DNA of 64,000 bases from Crambe crambe (Eukaryota > Porifera > Demospongiae > Poecilosclerida > Crambeidae): NCBI GenBank assembly GCA_963924555.1, contig OZ004582.1:9519927-9583926 (forward strand), written 5' to 3'. A program made the translations under genes and the position numbers. Positions 1 through 11,242 of this stretch are shown piece after piece. The notes under the pieces were generated by a model. That model saw only the letters and a list, made by a program, of their open reading frames with translations. It was not told the origin of the DNA and made no database searches. Position 1 is the first letter of the stretch; the number at the start of each line of letters is the position of its first letter.

Positions 1-485
1 TTCCAAATTCATTTTTGATCGACTACATCTATCAGTATTTTTGGCGGATTCCGCGTTCCATACTACATGGCTGAGCAGGAATATGATTACAGACTGGAGG
101 CGGCTATTCAAGAGAGTGGGAGGAGGCTTGGAAACAGCTTTCTGGTCAGAAAGTGTCGGAAATTTTTCCAGTGCAACTCCTGCAAGTACCTGGAGCAGTT
201 CTTTGGCTGATGCACACCCTGGACCATGCAGCCTTTTCTTTTTCCTATGATCACCAATGAGATCTCTGCATACAAGCAAGCAGCTCATTAACATGACCAT
301 AGATATATCTATGACATGACTAAACTCTACGACTACTCTGTAAGTGCACGCGCGAAAAAATCTGTTTGAGAGCCGTGACGTATCGTGACGTTTTGCGCAT
401 GCCCCCCACCAAATCTTTGGGCAATTGAAACAGGATCATGTATTGGATTTGACCAGACTCTTTCCTTCCCTCGCGGTTGGTAAAG
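1..485. other. Upstream stretch, probably CKAP5 intron or an unplaced exon
   Basis: This stretch precedes the first CKAP5 exon that I can place. An open frame runs from about 41 to 250 on the plus strand, but I cannot align its translation with CKAP5 or any other family. It is therefore left uncalled. A short palindrome around 297-314 reads CATAGATATATCTATG. The upstream part of CKAP5 must lie mostly outside the window. Confidence 0.4.
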
Positions 486-3400
486 GGTCGGGCCCGCGAG
501 ACTACTCAACACCATGGTCGTCGTTTATGGCAATATGGGAGACGGGATCTACAAATTCACATCCCAGGTATAATGTGTACTTATATAGGTAGCGATCCTG
601 TACCAAATTTAAAAGAGCTGCTTTGTATAGCTGGTGACCCTTTACCGAATCACTATTGGCGATACTTTACCAAAATCACTATGTTGGTGGTGACCCTTTA
701 CCATAATGTGAAGTCACATTGTTACTCAAAAATTATTTTGTGGTATATGTTATGACCCTTTTACTATCTATATAACATGTAGCTATCAGATAAAGATGTC
801 AGTCTACTGGAGGAGAGGATAAAATGCTCGGGGATCAAGCCTCCATCATCTGTGACTCCACCCCCTGGCTCCTCCTCTGCTGCAAAACCCCAGGATCAGC
901 AGCCGACTGACAAAAAATCTCATGGCAAGTAAGTATGGGGAGAAATCAGGAGAAAATAATGATCTCTCTCCCTCCCTCTCTGACCGTAATTATACAAATG
1001 GCTTTTCATTATTTATTATTATTATTTTTTTGAATTTATTTATTGAAGAGAGTGAGAAAGTAATTTAAACTTGAATTTGTAGATCCAAGCTTGCTTCGGA
1101 TCAAACTTCAACTGCTGAATCAACAGCTTCAAGTAGCGAACGAAAACTCGTCACACCAGATCAACCAGCTATTGAAGAAGCACAACTAGAGCCCCCTCCT
1201 CCCGTGGTTCCTGCCCCTGAGCCCCGGAGACCTGGAACCGTTCCAGGACCTTTCAAACTCAACTTCAACTATAAGAAGATGATGGAGACCATGAGCACTC
1301 GCACTGACAAAACTGTAGGACTGAAGACAGAACTGAGCAAAGAACAAGCAGCTCTCTTGGAGGAACCACCTGTCGATATGCCACAGCTTGTTTCAAAGTA
1401 AACAATATTATTTTACAATGACCTTTGCTTGTAGTGTTAGTGTTTATGATCGTTGTAGACACAAAGATTTACAAAATATAGCAAAATTCTGAAACTGAAG
1501 AGTGGAAAGGAAAATGATAAAAAACAGCTGATCCCGAGTGATAGAGGTTCCACTGTATTGTCATACAATGGCCAATTATTTTTTAATAATACAGGTGGTC
1601 GGGTTTTCCCTTGATGTTTACTAAGTACAGTATAGATTAGAGATTTTAAATAACATGACAATTGTTCAGGTTTTCCCTATGTACAGAGATTTGAATTTGG
1701 CGAATAGCAAAATTCTAAAAATATAAATGACCTGCCTACCACATGTTAGGTACATGAATCCATCCTATCCTGTGAACCTCTCCCCCACGAGAATGGCCAG
1801 CACCTCCGCTGCCATCAACTACATCATCTCCCAAATCACCAGCAGTGACCACACCACCAGTTCTAAGGCCATCAGGCAGGTATGTCAGGAGGGAGGGAAG
1901 AACAAGAGAGCCTTGGGAAAATAGTTAAACTACGTTTTACCATACTACCATATTAATTGCAATCCTATTGATTAAGTATAGTTGTATAGCTAAATTTTAT
2001 AAAGGTGAGGTGTGTGGTGGATGAGAATGATGGATACAAATTATGTAATGTGGTAGTCCTAGCAGCTTTGGTAAACCACTCCTTTGGACCAGGCCATTCA
2101 TTAAAACCATGAGATAAGATCACCAATAAACCAGGATCCAGTCATTCATGATACAGCAGATTGCAGTGATCTTGCAACATGAAATCCAGAACAGCAAAAC
2201 CAAAATTTACATAGTCTCCTTTCAAATGGCTTTGGAGTTGGGCTACTTGAAAGGAGGCTATGTAAATTTTTGGTTTTGGCTGTTCTGGATTTGTATTGCA
2301 AGATCACTGCAATCTGCTGTAACAAGGAAATCAATTAACCTTTTGTATTCCCACCGAAACTGCATCTGTCATTCGATCTCAAAATGACCAGAAATCACAT
2401 TCTAAAACTCTAGATGGAGGCTACCATGGTGAACCCATCACAGAGGGCAGCTGTCAACTCTCATGTAGATCAGCTGATCCGCACTGTACTGATGCAAATG
2501 AAGATGAACTTTTCCACACCACTTGACACTGCAGAGGACAAGGATGCCTTGCAGCAGGTGAGTGGGGCTCACCAACATAGTTCTTGATGGGATTGGTATG
2601 CAATTGTGTACTGGAATGAGTGGAATTCCACCCCCCCCCCCCCCTTTTTGAAGCTTCATTTTCTGAGCTCACCTCAAAAGGACACTTAGTTATTGTTGTT
2701 ATTTTAAGTGGAAAGCAGTGATGAACATAGCCAATAATGGGATTGGTATAGTTGCTGTAATCATTAAATGAGGTGTGGTTGTTTGTGGAATTTGGGCATG
2801 AATCAGTAGTGATTTATATGATTACCATGGTGAACCCATACTATACTATATAGTTGAGTGAGCTAGGGCGACTGCTGACCTCATGCCTAGTGACCTTATT
2901 CAGCGAACCCTCATTGGCAGTGGAGACCAGCAGGGACACACTGGTGGAACTGGAGCACGACATCATGAACTACTTGGTGGACGAAAAACTCCTCAAGTTG
3001 GAAGAGGCTGCACAGCTCAATCGATCCTTCAATTGGCTCGTGCTCAGAGTGTGTGAAAACTGCGAAAAGACTGCTGTCTTTGGGTAAGATTGCTTTATCA
3101 AGGGGCCTAAATTTATACCTTTTGGGGGCTATGAAGAAGCACCTGTACTTTATAGGATGATTGATGTATGAATCATATAGATTTTTAATCCACTACATTA
3201 CTGTAGGTCACTGATTCATGTTTTGCTAAAGTCAATCAACACAGATGGCACCCCCACTGTCACCACTGAACTGGCCATGAAGGTATGCTGAGTCGCCCCT
3301 AGCTGTACTTTCAACAACATGAAGTTCATAACACCAAACCAATAACCTCCTTTCAAAGGACTTAACTGTGGCTTTGGAGGGGAGGGATATGCACACTCCT

Positions 3401-6247
3401 TAATGTACATGAACAAGCCATGAATACTGCACATAACTAGTGGTGAAGGTATGTACACACTCCTGTATACCTGCTGGTTTTGCCCACAAAATCCCCACAA
3501 AATTTTTAGTGATTTTAATTCCTTACTTCCACTACATAAATTGACTGCTTATCTTTTAATGAAATTGACATGTAATGTTTAGTTAGCTAAGCATGGCTGA
3601 GTGTCCCAAAGCTAAGAGCCATTTTGACAAAGAATGGACCTGGGAATAGGTATATACCAGCTCTAAAGGTAACTTTTATAGGCATAGATAGATCCACTTT
3701 TATTGGTTCCAAATTTCATGGTCTAAAAAGTTGATATCTTTGATTTCATGAAGCGTGATTAGAATGTTGCCTTGTAGTCTATCACAAAATTTGGACCATA
3801 AATTTATGATATTCAGTGTTTGTGGAAGCTGACTCGGCAGATTCCCCAGCTGGTGACGTCCATCAACTTGGATCAGCTGCTCCTGGAGATCCACCAATTC
3901 ATGATCAGCTACCTCAAACTAGTCCCCTCCCCTTCATCGGAGGATATCCCTTACCGAACCATCAAGACTATTCTCTTCCATGTGACCAATACTGTTGGTC
4001 CTGAGGTACATAAAAAATACATAATGAAAAACCCCATACATGGTGGAGTTCTGCTCTATGGTCAGTAATTTAGTCGTTCTACTGCACTATGATTACTCTG
4101 AACTGTTTTTTCTCGTGTCATTTATGTGTTCAGATTTTGATTGGTTTAATATCATTTCTGTATGTATTGATTACCCTTGTTCCTCGATATGACTATTTTT
4201 CTTGTGTCGTTTATGTGTTCAGTTACTGATTGGTTTATGTTATTTCTGTATGTATTGATTCCTCAATATGAATAGAACTTTGTTCAAATGCTATTTCAGA
4301 TACTGATTGGTTTATGTTATGTATTGATTCCTTGATATGACTAGAACTTTGTTTAAGTGCTATTTTTCTTGTGCTGTTTGTTTGTGTTCAGATACTGATT
4401 GGTTTATGTTATGTACTGATCTTTGTTTAAGTGCTATTTTTCTTGTGCTGTTTGTTTGTGTTCAGATACTGATTGGTTTATGTTATGTACTGATCTTTGT
4501 TTAAGTGCTATTTTTCTTGGTTTATGTTGTTTCTGTAGTTGCTGAATCACTTGTCATTGATAAAGGATACCAGTGGTTCCAGTATGACTGTGTATATCCG
4601 CAAAACCCTTGCCAAGAACAACAGGCCTGCCAATGAGAATGAGAAGGGGTCAAAGTCCACCTTGGTCTCTACTAGTACCAGCAGTGGCAGTGATGGAGAG
4701 AGGCGGCGTGGGAAAACTCCCAAGGTCAGAGGGTCAGGCTAGGAGCCTATTATGTCATCTTCCCTCTCGCCCCCCTCTTATAAATAACTTGATATTCTCT
4801 GCAGTTCACTAAAATGCTGAATTCTCTGCCCCCTGGCTCCAGTTCTCATCTATCAGAAATCTTTCTCAAGATTGGAGAATCCAGCAGGACAAAGGAGGCA
4901 AGTGACTGTGTATATACTGCATATGATTATAATTATAATTGTAATTACAGGGGCTCTATGAATTGGAGGAGTTTCATCGGACTCACCCGTCCTTTGACCT
5001 GGATGCTGTGCTCTCTAATCAGACTAAGTTTTATAGGGAGTACATTTTGAATGGTCTACGTGCCATCAAAGAGGAGCGGGAGGGAACAGGACCCAGTGAG
5101 ACGGGAGGCAAGTCCAAAAGTAAGTACAACAGCATACTTGATTGTTGATATATTGATGTCTAAAAGTAAGCTGCACATCTGACAGTGTTACCAAATTTTA
5201 TTCCACTCAAGCTGAATATGAAGAGCAGGTGATAGTGTTGGAAGAGATGAAGAATAAACTAGCACAGACGTTTGGTATTAGTGCAGAGGTAAGTGCGTGT
5301 CTTCCTTTAGACGAAACTAACTTTGTCTCTATGATGTAATAAGTGACTGGTTCCCTCCTTTGATTATCACATGATTATCACATGACTATCACATGATTAC
5401 TTGCATCTTTAGGAGATGAGATCTCGGAGTCCAAGTCCTGGGAGTAGTGGTACAAATAGGAGGGAAATTCAATCCACAAAATCAGATGAAAATATGGTAA
5501 GCATGAAGGTATGTGTGTATAGCACAGGATTCTATGAATAATATTAATATAACTATTAATATTTTGTTATGGTTGTCACTTGACGAAAATTTTCCCACAA
5601 AAATTAATAATGTACTATACCAACCACATTTTTTTCTTGTTGACTCTTGAACCAAAAAAAAAATTTTTTTTTAAATGTGAGCATGTACTTAGGACTATGT
5701 AAGTAGGATATTTGCCTAACAGAGGAATTATGGCCTATAGCTTTCAATGAATTTTGGCAGTTAAAACATTTTGATAATGGTTGTTTTGTGCATTGGTCAG
5801 GCAAATAGTCTCACTAATCTGGCTCTCCCCTGTAACCTGTAGTACGAAGAATGTGGTCCCCAAAGTGGATATAAAATATGTGTTGGCTTGTATTGATCAG
5901 GAAATGCCTGACCTATGCATTATCATCAACCCAGACAAATAGTTTTCTCAATGTGGATACAGAAGAAGCCGGATTAGAGAGTCCACATTAACTAGACCGA
6001 TGCAATGATGCATTGTTGAGCTGAATGTGATACATGTGAAACAGTGAGAATTGATTGTGTGCATATGTTTCTGTATATAATTTTGTAGCCCTTGAACAGA
6101 CCTCCACAGCAAGCTGTTGCCACTAAAGTTCGTAGTCTCAGACCCCCCACCAGTGGTTCAGGAGGAAAGAAAACTGGAGGCCCCTCCTCATCAGTCGACC
6201 TGGCTGATCTCCGTAGAAGATTAGACAAATTAAAGGGCACAACTTAA
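486..6247 (+). CDS. CKAP5: CKAP5 / XMAP215 / chTOG microtubule polymerase, C-terminal part (5' end outside window)
   Basis: CKAP5 binds tubulin through TOG domains and speeds plus-end microtubule growth at centrosomes, spindles and kinetochores. Fourteen exons fit: 486-567, 786-930, 1082-1400, 1751-1879, 2414-2558, 2855-3084, 3208-3282, 3819-4002, 4540-4724, 4804-4898, 4952-5120, 5212-5289, 5413-5495 and 6089-6247. Landmarks that match the vertebrate protein in order are LSDKDVSLLEERIK after TOG5, the linker INYIISQITSSD, the C-terminal TOG6-like helices around SINLDQLLLEIHQFM, the block GLYELEEFHRTHP...FYREYILNGLRAIK, and the extreme C-terminus VDLADLRRRLDKLK before the stop at 6245-6247. 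The N-terminal TOG domains are not in the window. The last exon has a decayed copy at 8850-9075. Introns are 50-600 bp; two carry repeats (2151-2322 and 4081-4530). Family assignment is firm; individual exon ends are good to a few bases. Confidence 0.9.
2151..2322. repeat. Long inverted repeat (MITE-like) in a CKAP5 intron
   Basis: The left arm begins ATACAGCAGATTGCAGTGAT at 2151. The right arm ends with its near-perfect complement, ATCACTGCAATCTGCTGT, at 2320. Arms are about 75-80 bp with a short loop near 2230-2245, so the whole element can fold into one hairpin. Size and symmetry fit a non-autonomous foldback or MITE element. No target-site duplication is clear. Confidence 0.75.
4081..4535 (+). 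repeat. Degenerate tandem repeat of about 75-80 bp in a CKAP5 intron
   Basis: The intron between 4002 and 4540 consists largely of repeated units containing CAGATACTGATTGGTTTATG, AAGTGCTATTTTTCTTGTG and TGTTTGTTTGTGTTC. At least five partial copies can be followed. The last two (about 4365-4440 and 4440-4515) are nearly identical. It is a minisatellite with no coding content. Confidence 0.7.
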
Positions 6248-7010
6248 TTATGACTTGACAATAATGAAGCATGTGATTGCAATGTTTGTAGAGGGTGCAA
6301 ACTCACTTATATTTATGTACAATAAGACTCACCCTGTAATCTGATAGTCATGAAGTGTTACCATTAAATTTTATCAAGATTAGCAAGATGCAAGATGAAC
6401 AAGTAGTGTCTGATGAACCTTGCACTTTCCTTGTTCAGCACTAGATCATTTTAATGCATGGTGCACTCTATAATGCTCTTGGTGATGTATACATGCACTT
6501 GCTGAACACCTCAGGCACATTAAAACTAGATCATGCTAGCTATAATTATGTAATAGGTTGTTTTCATGATGCCATTCTACTATAACATGGTAGTGGGCAT
6601 CAATCAGTCTAGTAATAGTTTGTGCAAGTCATTCTGTGGTAATGTCATCCTGTGGCTCGTTTTCTTATCCTGTTTTGTGCTATGTAGTTGTGAGTTTTTG
6701 TAATAATGTCTATACAAGGCATTTAGTGAGGTAGAGAGCTTGTTACACTATAATGGTGACAGAAGGAAAAGAAGAAATAGTAAACGAGTCTGACTATAGT
6801 GAAGATATTTTTTAAGCACCAATGCTGAGACTGAATGTTACAATATAATTCTCATTCAAGGGTCAGCTAATTTAGCAAAAACCAAATTAATTTGAGAATA
6901 GCGTAATCCATCGAGGCCTAATTAAAACACTGTAGAACTACTAATGAGCTAGTTAGTTACCTTGTGACCACACTGACCATACTTATGATGCCAATGGGAC
7001 CAAGTCATGT
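6248..7010. other. CKAP5 3' flank / intergenic
   Basis: Non-coding AT-rich DNA between the CKAP5 stop and the first GT14 gene. The first 120 bases (to about 6365) and the last 60 bases (from about 6950) recur next to the GT14 copy at 9133. They therefore belong to a duplicated unit. The middle part, roughly 6370-6940, is absent from the second copy. I see no gene in it. Confidence 0.6.
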
Positions 7011-8324
7011 CTACATACATTCTTCCTCATATTCCAACTTGTTTTTGGCCACTATTCTCTCCTCCATACATGTCATAACTGTGTGATCCACCTCCATGAA
7101 GTACTTGTGAAAGAAATGGTTTGAGATCTTGTGATGTACCATCACCTTTGACAGATCAATAGCTGTGATGATACAAACTGAATGTACAGCAAATCCTGCA
7201 CAATTACGATGTGGTTCAGTCTTCTGTATCCAGAAGGGTACTTCGATGCTAAAGTAGCGGTTTGAAGGAATGCTTGCATTATACCCACCAGGTACTCCAG
7301 GTAACATATACATGGTTGCATAGAAATGTTCTTCTGAGTTGTAACATTGATTGAAAAATTTACGGAATTTTTTTGCTGTTTCATTAAATGTAAGGAATTT
7401 TGCAAATTTGAGAGAGATGGCATTATATGATAAACTCTTGTAGAATCCACTTTCATTGAATGAAGATCCTAACAGAGAAGAGACAGCATTAGTGTAATTC
7501 TGCACTTGTTTCTTAATTCGATTATGAAGATTAAGAGCTGGAATATTAAATGCTATTACAGATGATATTCCATTTAGCCTCGTAAGTTGCAACACCATCT
7601 CTTTATTGGTCTTTAGGGGAAGTTCCTTCCCACACAAGTTAATCACATACCTCCATTTGTGTTTCTGTCTGGTCCTGAGTACAAGGAGATCAGTCATACA
7701 GTTCATCTGAGCTTCCATTATGGTGCTTTTTCCCCATACCACATTCTCCATCTTTGAGGGAGTAATCACATTCTCAAAACAGTTGGCGATCTTTTTGAAG
7801 AAAGCTGTGTGTGGAGATTTGGCATCACAGTGGATGCAGTAGGAGTTTTGAGGTCTGTAGAGGAGACGTAGTAATCTGAGCACCTGCTGGGGACTATTAT
7901 GCACCACAAAAGTGAATGCTATAGGAAAAGACTTCTCCAACTTAGAATTGTACAAGTTGTCGCTGAAGTAGTCTCTAAGCCATGAGCAATCTTCCATCTT
8001 CTTCATCAATTCTTCATCTGAAAGTGAGTTTTTCCATCCCAACAGAGCTGATCTGGATCTGTTAATCTCCTTTTCGTCACCAGATATCACTCTGCTACAG
8101 TTCACCTTAACTTCAGGTTTGAGTAAGGTCACTACCCCTTCACTCCAAGCCTTGAACCCTCCAGGGGGGACTTGACATCTATTAAGCATTGGTATAGTGT
8201 CGTACCTAGTAGTCCCTTGTACAGTATACTTGATACATGTCCAATTGGAGTAAGATACTAAGAGCACCACAATAAATACTATACTGCACACAAATGAAGT
8301 CTGCACTGCCTTGCCTGGACTCAT
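7011..8324 (-). CDS. GT14 beta-1,6-N-acetylglucosaminyltransferase-like protein, copy 1
   Basis: A single-exon gene for 437 residues, type II Golgi topology. I take the ATG at 8324 (MSPGKAVQ), because the paralogue at 9133-10507 has the same N-terminus; the open frame extends further upstream. A signal anchor (about residues 10-28) and a short stem with the paralogue-shared CQVPPGGF motif come first. The GT14 catalytic domain follows, with VNCSRVISGDE, FPIAFTFVVH, YCIHCDAKS, INLCGKELPLKTN and EEHFYATMYMLPGVPGG. In mouse C2GnT-L (GCNT1) the equivalent of the second Glu in EEHF is the catalytic base. GT14 enzymes transfer GlcNAc from UDP-GlcNAc in beta-1,6 linkage to branch O-glycans; xylosyltransferases are distant relatives. 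The acceptor here is unknown. Near the C-terminus it reads FFHKYF where paralogues have FHNKYF, a one-residue deletion beside the UDP-contacting Lys. Confidence 0.88.
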   Translation of the reverse strand: MSPGKAVQTSFVCSIVFIVVLLVSYSNWTCIKYTVQGTTRYDTIPMLNRCQVPPGGFKAWSEGVVTLLKPEVKVNCSRVISGDEKEINRSRSALLGWKNSLSDEELMKKMEDCSWLRDYFSDNLYNSKLEKSFPIAFTFVVHNSPQQVLRLLRLLYRPQNSYCIHCDAKSPHTAFFKKIANCFENVITPSKMENVVWGKSTIMEAQMNCMTDLLVLRTRQKHKWRYVINLCGKELPLKTNKEMVLQLTRLNGISSVIAFNIPALNLHNRIKKQVQNYTNAVSSLLGSSFNESGFYKSLSYNAISLKFAKFLTFNETAKKFRKFFNQCYNSEEHFYATMYMLPGVPGGYNASIPSNRYFSIEVPFWIQKTEPHRNCAGFAVHSVCIITAIDLSKVMVHHKISNHFFHKYFMEVDHTVMTCMEERIVAKNKLEYEEECM

Positions 8325-8849
8325 ATTCCACTTTGGGGCAGTATTACTAAGTTGTGCTTCTACTACCTGATGTGGCACACATATAATTATGATATTATGA
8401 TATGAATGGATAATATCATGTTTTGACAATTAAACATCAAGTTTAGTTAGCTAGCTATGTTTGATAGCTAAAACACCAAATGTCATGTCCCAAATTCGGA
8501 AATGTACTTTACCTTCAATATTGAAGAACCTGTTGTTTGACAAACATCGATTTTGGAAATGGAAATTGCATGTTTGAATGTCCACTGTAAGATGTTTTTT
8601 GCATGTTTGAATGTCCACTGTAAGATAGTACACTCACCATGCTGAAAGGAAACTTGGGTTTATCATTTGGAATTCAGCTAAAGAGATTTTCTTGCATAGT
8701 CACTTGCTATTTTTGCTTGCTAATAGCTATAAAATTATTGAATAGGACTCGATTTTTATTTGCTCTGTGTATAAAATTGTATAGCCTCGTACCCAGGCGC
8801 CTTATTAAATTTAAAATAAGGCCTGGGTACGAGGCTAAAAATTGTATAG
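8325..8849. other. Intergenic between GT14 copies 1 and 2
   Basis: AT-rich with no supported gene. Around 8541-8630 the phrase GCATGTTTGAATGTCCACTGTAAGAT occurs twice in a row. At 8781-8837 lies a small palindromic element, listed separately. Confidence 0.5.
8781..8837. mobile_element. Short palindromic MITE-like element
   Basis: The ends AGCCTCGTACCCAGGC and GCCTGGGTACGAGGCT are exact complements flanking an AT-rich core, giving a hairpin of about 57 bp. Similar palindromes at 47704-47761 (AGTCTCGTCTACCCAGACCC and its complement) and a lone end near 49584-49606 suggest a dispersed family. No coding capacity. Confidence 0.6.
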
Positions 8850-9075
8850 CCCTTGAACATCTCCACAGCAAGCTGTTGCCACTAGAGTTTGTAGTCTCAG
8901 ACCCCCCACCAAGGGGGAAATAAAACTGGAGTCCCTCCTCCCCTTAGTTGACCTCAGGGGTGAGAAGATTTAGATAAAGGGCATGACTTAATTCTGACTT
9001 GACAATAATGAAGCATGTGATTGCAATGTTTGTAGAGGGTGCAAACTCATTATATTTATGTACAATAACTGTAAT
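8850..9075 (+). pseudogene. Duplicated, decayed copy of the CKAP5 last exon and 3' UTR
   Basis: From GCCCTTGAACATCTCCACAG onward the sequence follows CKAP5 6090-6330 closely. This includes the words CAGCAAGCTGTTGCCACTA and CTTGACAATAATGAAGCATG. Small deletions remove part of the coding segment that ends VDLADLRRRLDKLK, and the frame is broken. It has no other CKAP5 exons next to it, so it cannot encode a protein. It marks the left part of a segmental duplication whose right part is the GT14 copy at 9133-10507. Confidence 0.85.
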
Positions 9076-9132
9076 GTGAAGTGTTATCATCATGCTAGTT
9101 AGCTACCCTGTGACCACACTGACCATACATAA

Positions 9133-10507
9133 TTATGATGCCCACGGGACCATGTTATTAGAGTCATGTCTGCATTCTTCCTCATACTCTAACTTGTTTT
9201 TGGCCACTATTCTCTCCTCCATACATGTCATAACTGTGTGATCCACCTCCATGAAGTACTTGTTGTGAAAGAAATGGTTTGATTTATTGTGATATAGCAT
9301 CACCTTGGACAGATCAATTGCTGTGATGATACATACTGAATGTTTAACTAATCCTGCACAATTACGATGTGGTTTCCTGTATATCCAGAAGGTTGCTTCA
9401 AGGTTAAAGTAGTGATCTGGAGGAATGTTTGCATTATACCCACCAGGTACTCCAGGTAACATATACATGGTTGCATAGAAGTGTTCTTCTGAGTGTTGAC
9501 ATTGTTTGAAAAATTCATGGAATTTTTTCGCTGTTGTATTAAATGCAAGAAATTTTGCAAATTTGAGAGAGATGGCATTATATGATACACTCTTGTAGAA
9601 TCCACTTTCATTGAATGAAGATCCTAACAGTGAGGAGACAACATTAGTGTAATTCTTCACTCGTCTGATTCGATGAAGATTACCAGCTGGAATCTTAAAT
9701 GGAATTACAGACGATGTTCCATTTAGCCTCATAAGTTGCAACACCATCTCTTTATTGGTCTTCAGGGGAAGTTCTTTCCCACACAAGTTAATCACATACC
9801 TCCATTTGTGTTTCTGTCTGGTCCTGAGTGCAAGGAGATCAGTCATACAGTTCATCTGAGCTTCCATTATGGTGTTTCGTCCCCATACCACATTCTCCAC
9901 CTTTGAGGGAGTAATCACATTCTCAAAACAATTAGCAATCTTCTGGAAGAAAGCTTTGTGTGGAGATTTGACATCACAGTGGATGCAGTAGGAGTTTTGA
10001 GGTCTGTAGAGGAGACGTAGTAATCTGAGCACCTGCTGGGGGTTATTATGCACCACAAAAGTGAACGCTATAGGAAAAGACTTCTCCAACTTAGAATTGT
10101 ACAAGTTGTCGCTGAAGTTGTCTCTAAACCATGAGCAGTTTTCCATCTTCCTCATCAACACTTTACCTGAAAGTGAGTTTTTCCATCCCAACAGAGCTAA
10201 TTTGGATCTGTTAATCTCCTTTTTGTCACCAGATATCACTCTGCTACAGTTCACTCTAACTTCAGGTTTGAGTGAGGTCACTACCCCTTCACTCCAAGCC
10301 CTGAACCCTCCAGGGGGGACTTGACATCTATTAATAAATTTATGAATAATAGTGTCTTAAGTCTTGCATACCATACCTAATAGTAGTCCCTTGTTTTATA
10401 GTATACTTGATATTGATACGTATACAATTGAAGTAAGACACTGAGACCACGACAATAAACACCATACTGCACACGAATGAAGCCTGCACTGCCTTGCCTG
10501 GACTCAT
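9133..10507 (-). CDS. GT14 glycosyltransferase-like protein, copy 2 (needs a 49-bp mini-intron)
   Basis: The catalytic part is open from 10327 down to the stop at 9133. Its motifs are VNCSRVISGDK, FPIAFTFVVH, YCIHCDVKS, INLCGKELPLKTN, EEHFYATMYMLPGVPGG and FHNKYFMEVD. The signal-anchor part (MSPGKAVQASF...) lies at 10377-10507 in another frame. A GT-AG intron of 49 bp (10376 to 10328, GTATGG...TTAATAG) joins AG to A and restores Arg-Cys-Gln-Val exactly. The result is 441 residues, close to copy 1 (437). Copy 1 has no such intron. Either a mini-intron arose here, or an indel broke the gene and the splice is fortuitous. If not spliced, translation would have to start at an internal codon and the protein would lack its membrane anchor. 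The nearest paralogue is copy 1. Confidence 0.8.
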
Positions 10508-10782
10508 ACTCCCAACTCACTAAAGCAGCGGCGCCACGCTGTGCATGCTCTAGCGATCGATCGCACGGTGTCGTGCGCATGCGTGTATGTTCAATCAAAT
10601 GGGCGTGGTTTCTAAATCATTTGGTTTTGGTATTCAAACATATGGCAGTAATAACTAAACTGGTGATCTCCCTCCCTCCCTCATGAATGATAAACAGCAG
10701 ATTTAGTTCGTGTCAGACATCGCAACCATAGAAGCCATGTAGTCTACAACAGAATCCTGTCCACAGTGTCCAGTTGGTATAA
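10508..10782. other. Upstream region of GT14 copy 2
   Basis: Presumed promoter side of copy 2. It is locally richer in CpG (GCGGCGCCACGC, GCGATCGATCGC near 10525-10562) than the surrounding DNA. No gene is supported. Confidence 0.4.
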
Positions 10783-11165
10783 TATTTCAAAATATTGTGG
10801 GAAGGAACTTTCCCTGAAGACTACATGTATTATAGTTGGAGAACGATTAATTTTATTTAAGCTTTGCATACAAGGCACTGCAAGAAGGTTCAGCAACAGG
10901 ATTAGACACAAAGTACATAGGACTGGGTGGTATATGTTGCATCACAGTGGCATAAAAGTGGTGCTCTTCTGAGCCCTTGCAATTTTGAAGGATTTTCAAG
11001 ATAGTTTGCAGTTCTAATGAGATGGCATTATAGCTATATACGATGAGTTTTTGTAGAGTTGAGTGTCATTGAATGGAGGTCGATAGCTATGACCCACTTA
11101 GCTATCCCTAGAAACCTAGGAGCATTCTGGATACGTAAACAAAAGTACCATTGCCGCGAGTAGGT
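10783..11165 (+). pseudogene. GT14 relic with an inverted internal segment
   Basis: Three pieces of a GT14 gene remain. Plus sense 10795-10925 reads CGKELSLKT and, further on, RRFSNRIRHKV, matching CGKELPLRT and GRFSDRIRHKV of the gene at 13051-14565. About 10930-11085 matches the same gene in the opposite sense, for example AGTTGAGTGTCATTGAATGG and CAGTGGCATAAAAGTG. At 11108-11165 the sense is plus again and reads AFWIRKQKYHCR, like AFWTRKRKYHCRG. The pieces are in the expected order for a plus-strand gene with its middle inverted. The frame is broken throughout. Confidence 0.75.
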
Positions 11166-11242
11166 GAAGTGGTGATATCTCAGTATATTGATCGACATTT
11201 CTGAGCATGCGCAAGAAATGGTGTATCGCCGCCGCGGCTTAA

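Noticed and set aside
41..250. Open frame on plus that might be a CKAP5 exon
   Set aside because: Translation matches no TOG or linker sequence I know, and no convincing splice sites fit the phase of the exon at 486.
10061..10324. Plus-strand open frame opposite GT14 copy 2 (similar ones opposite copies 4-6)
   Set aside because: Mirror frames of the conserved catalytic core; they recur only because the core DNA is conserved.
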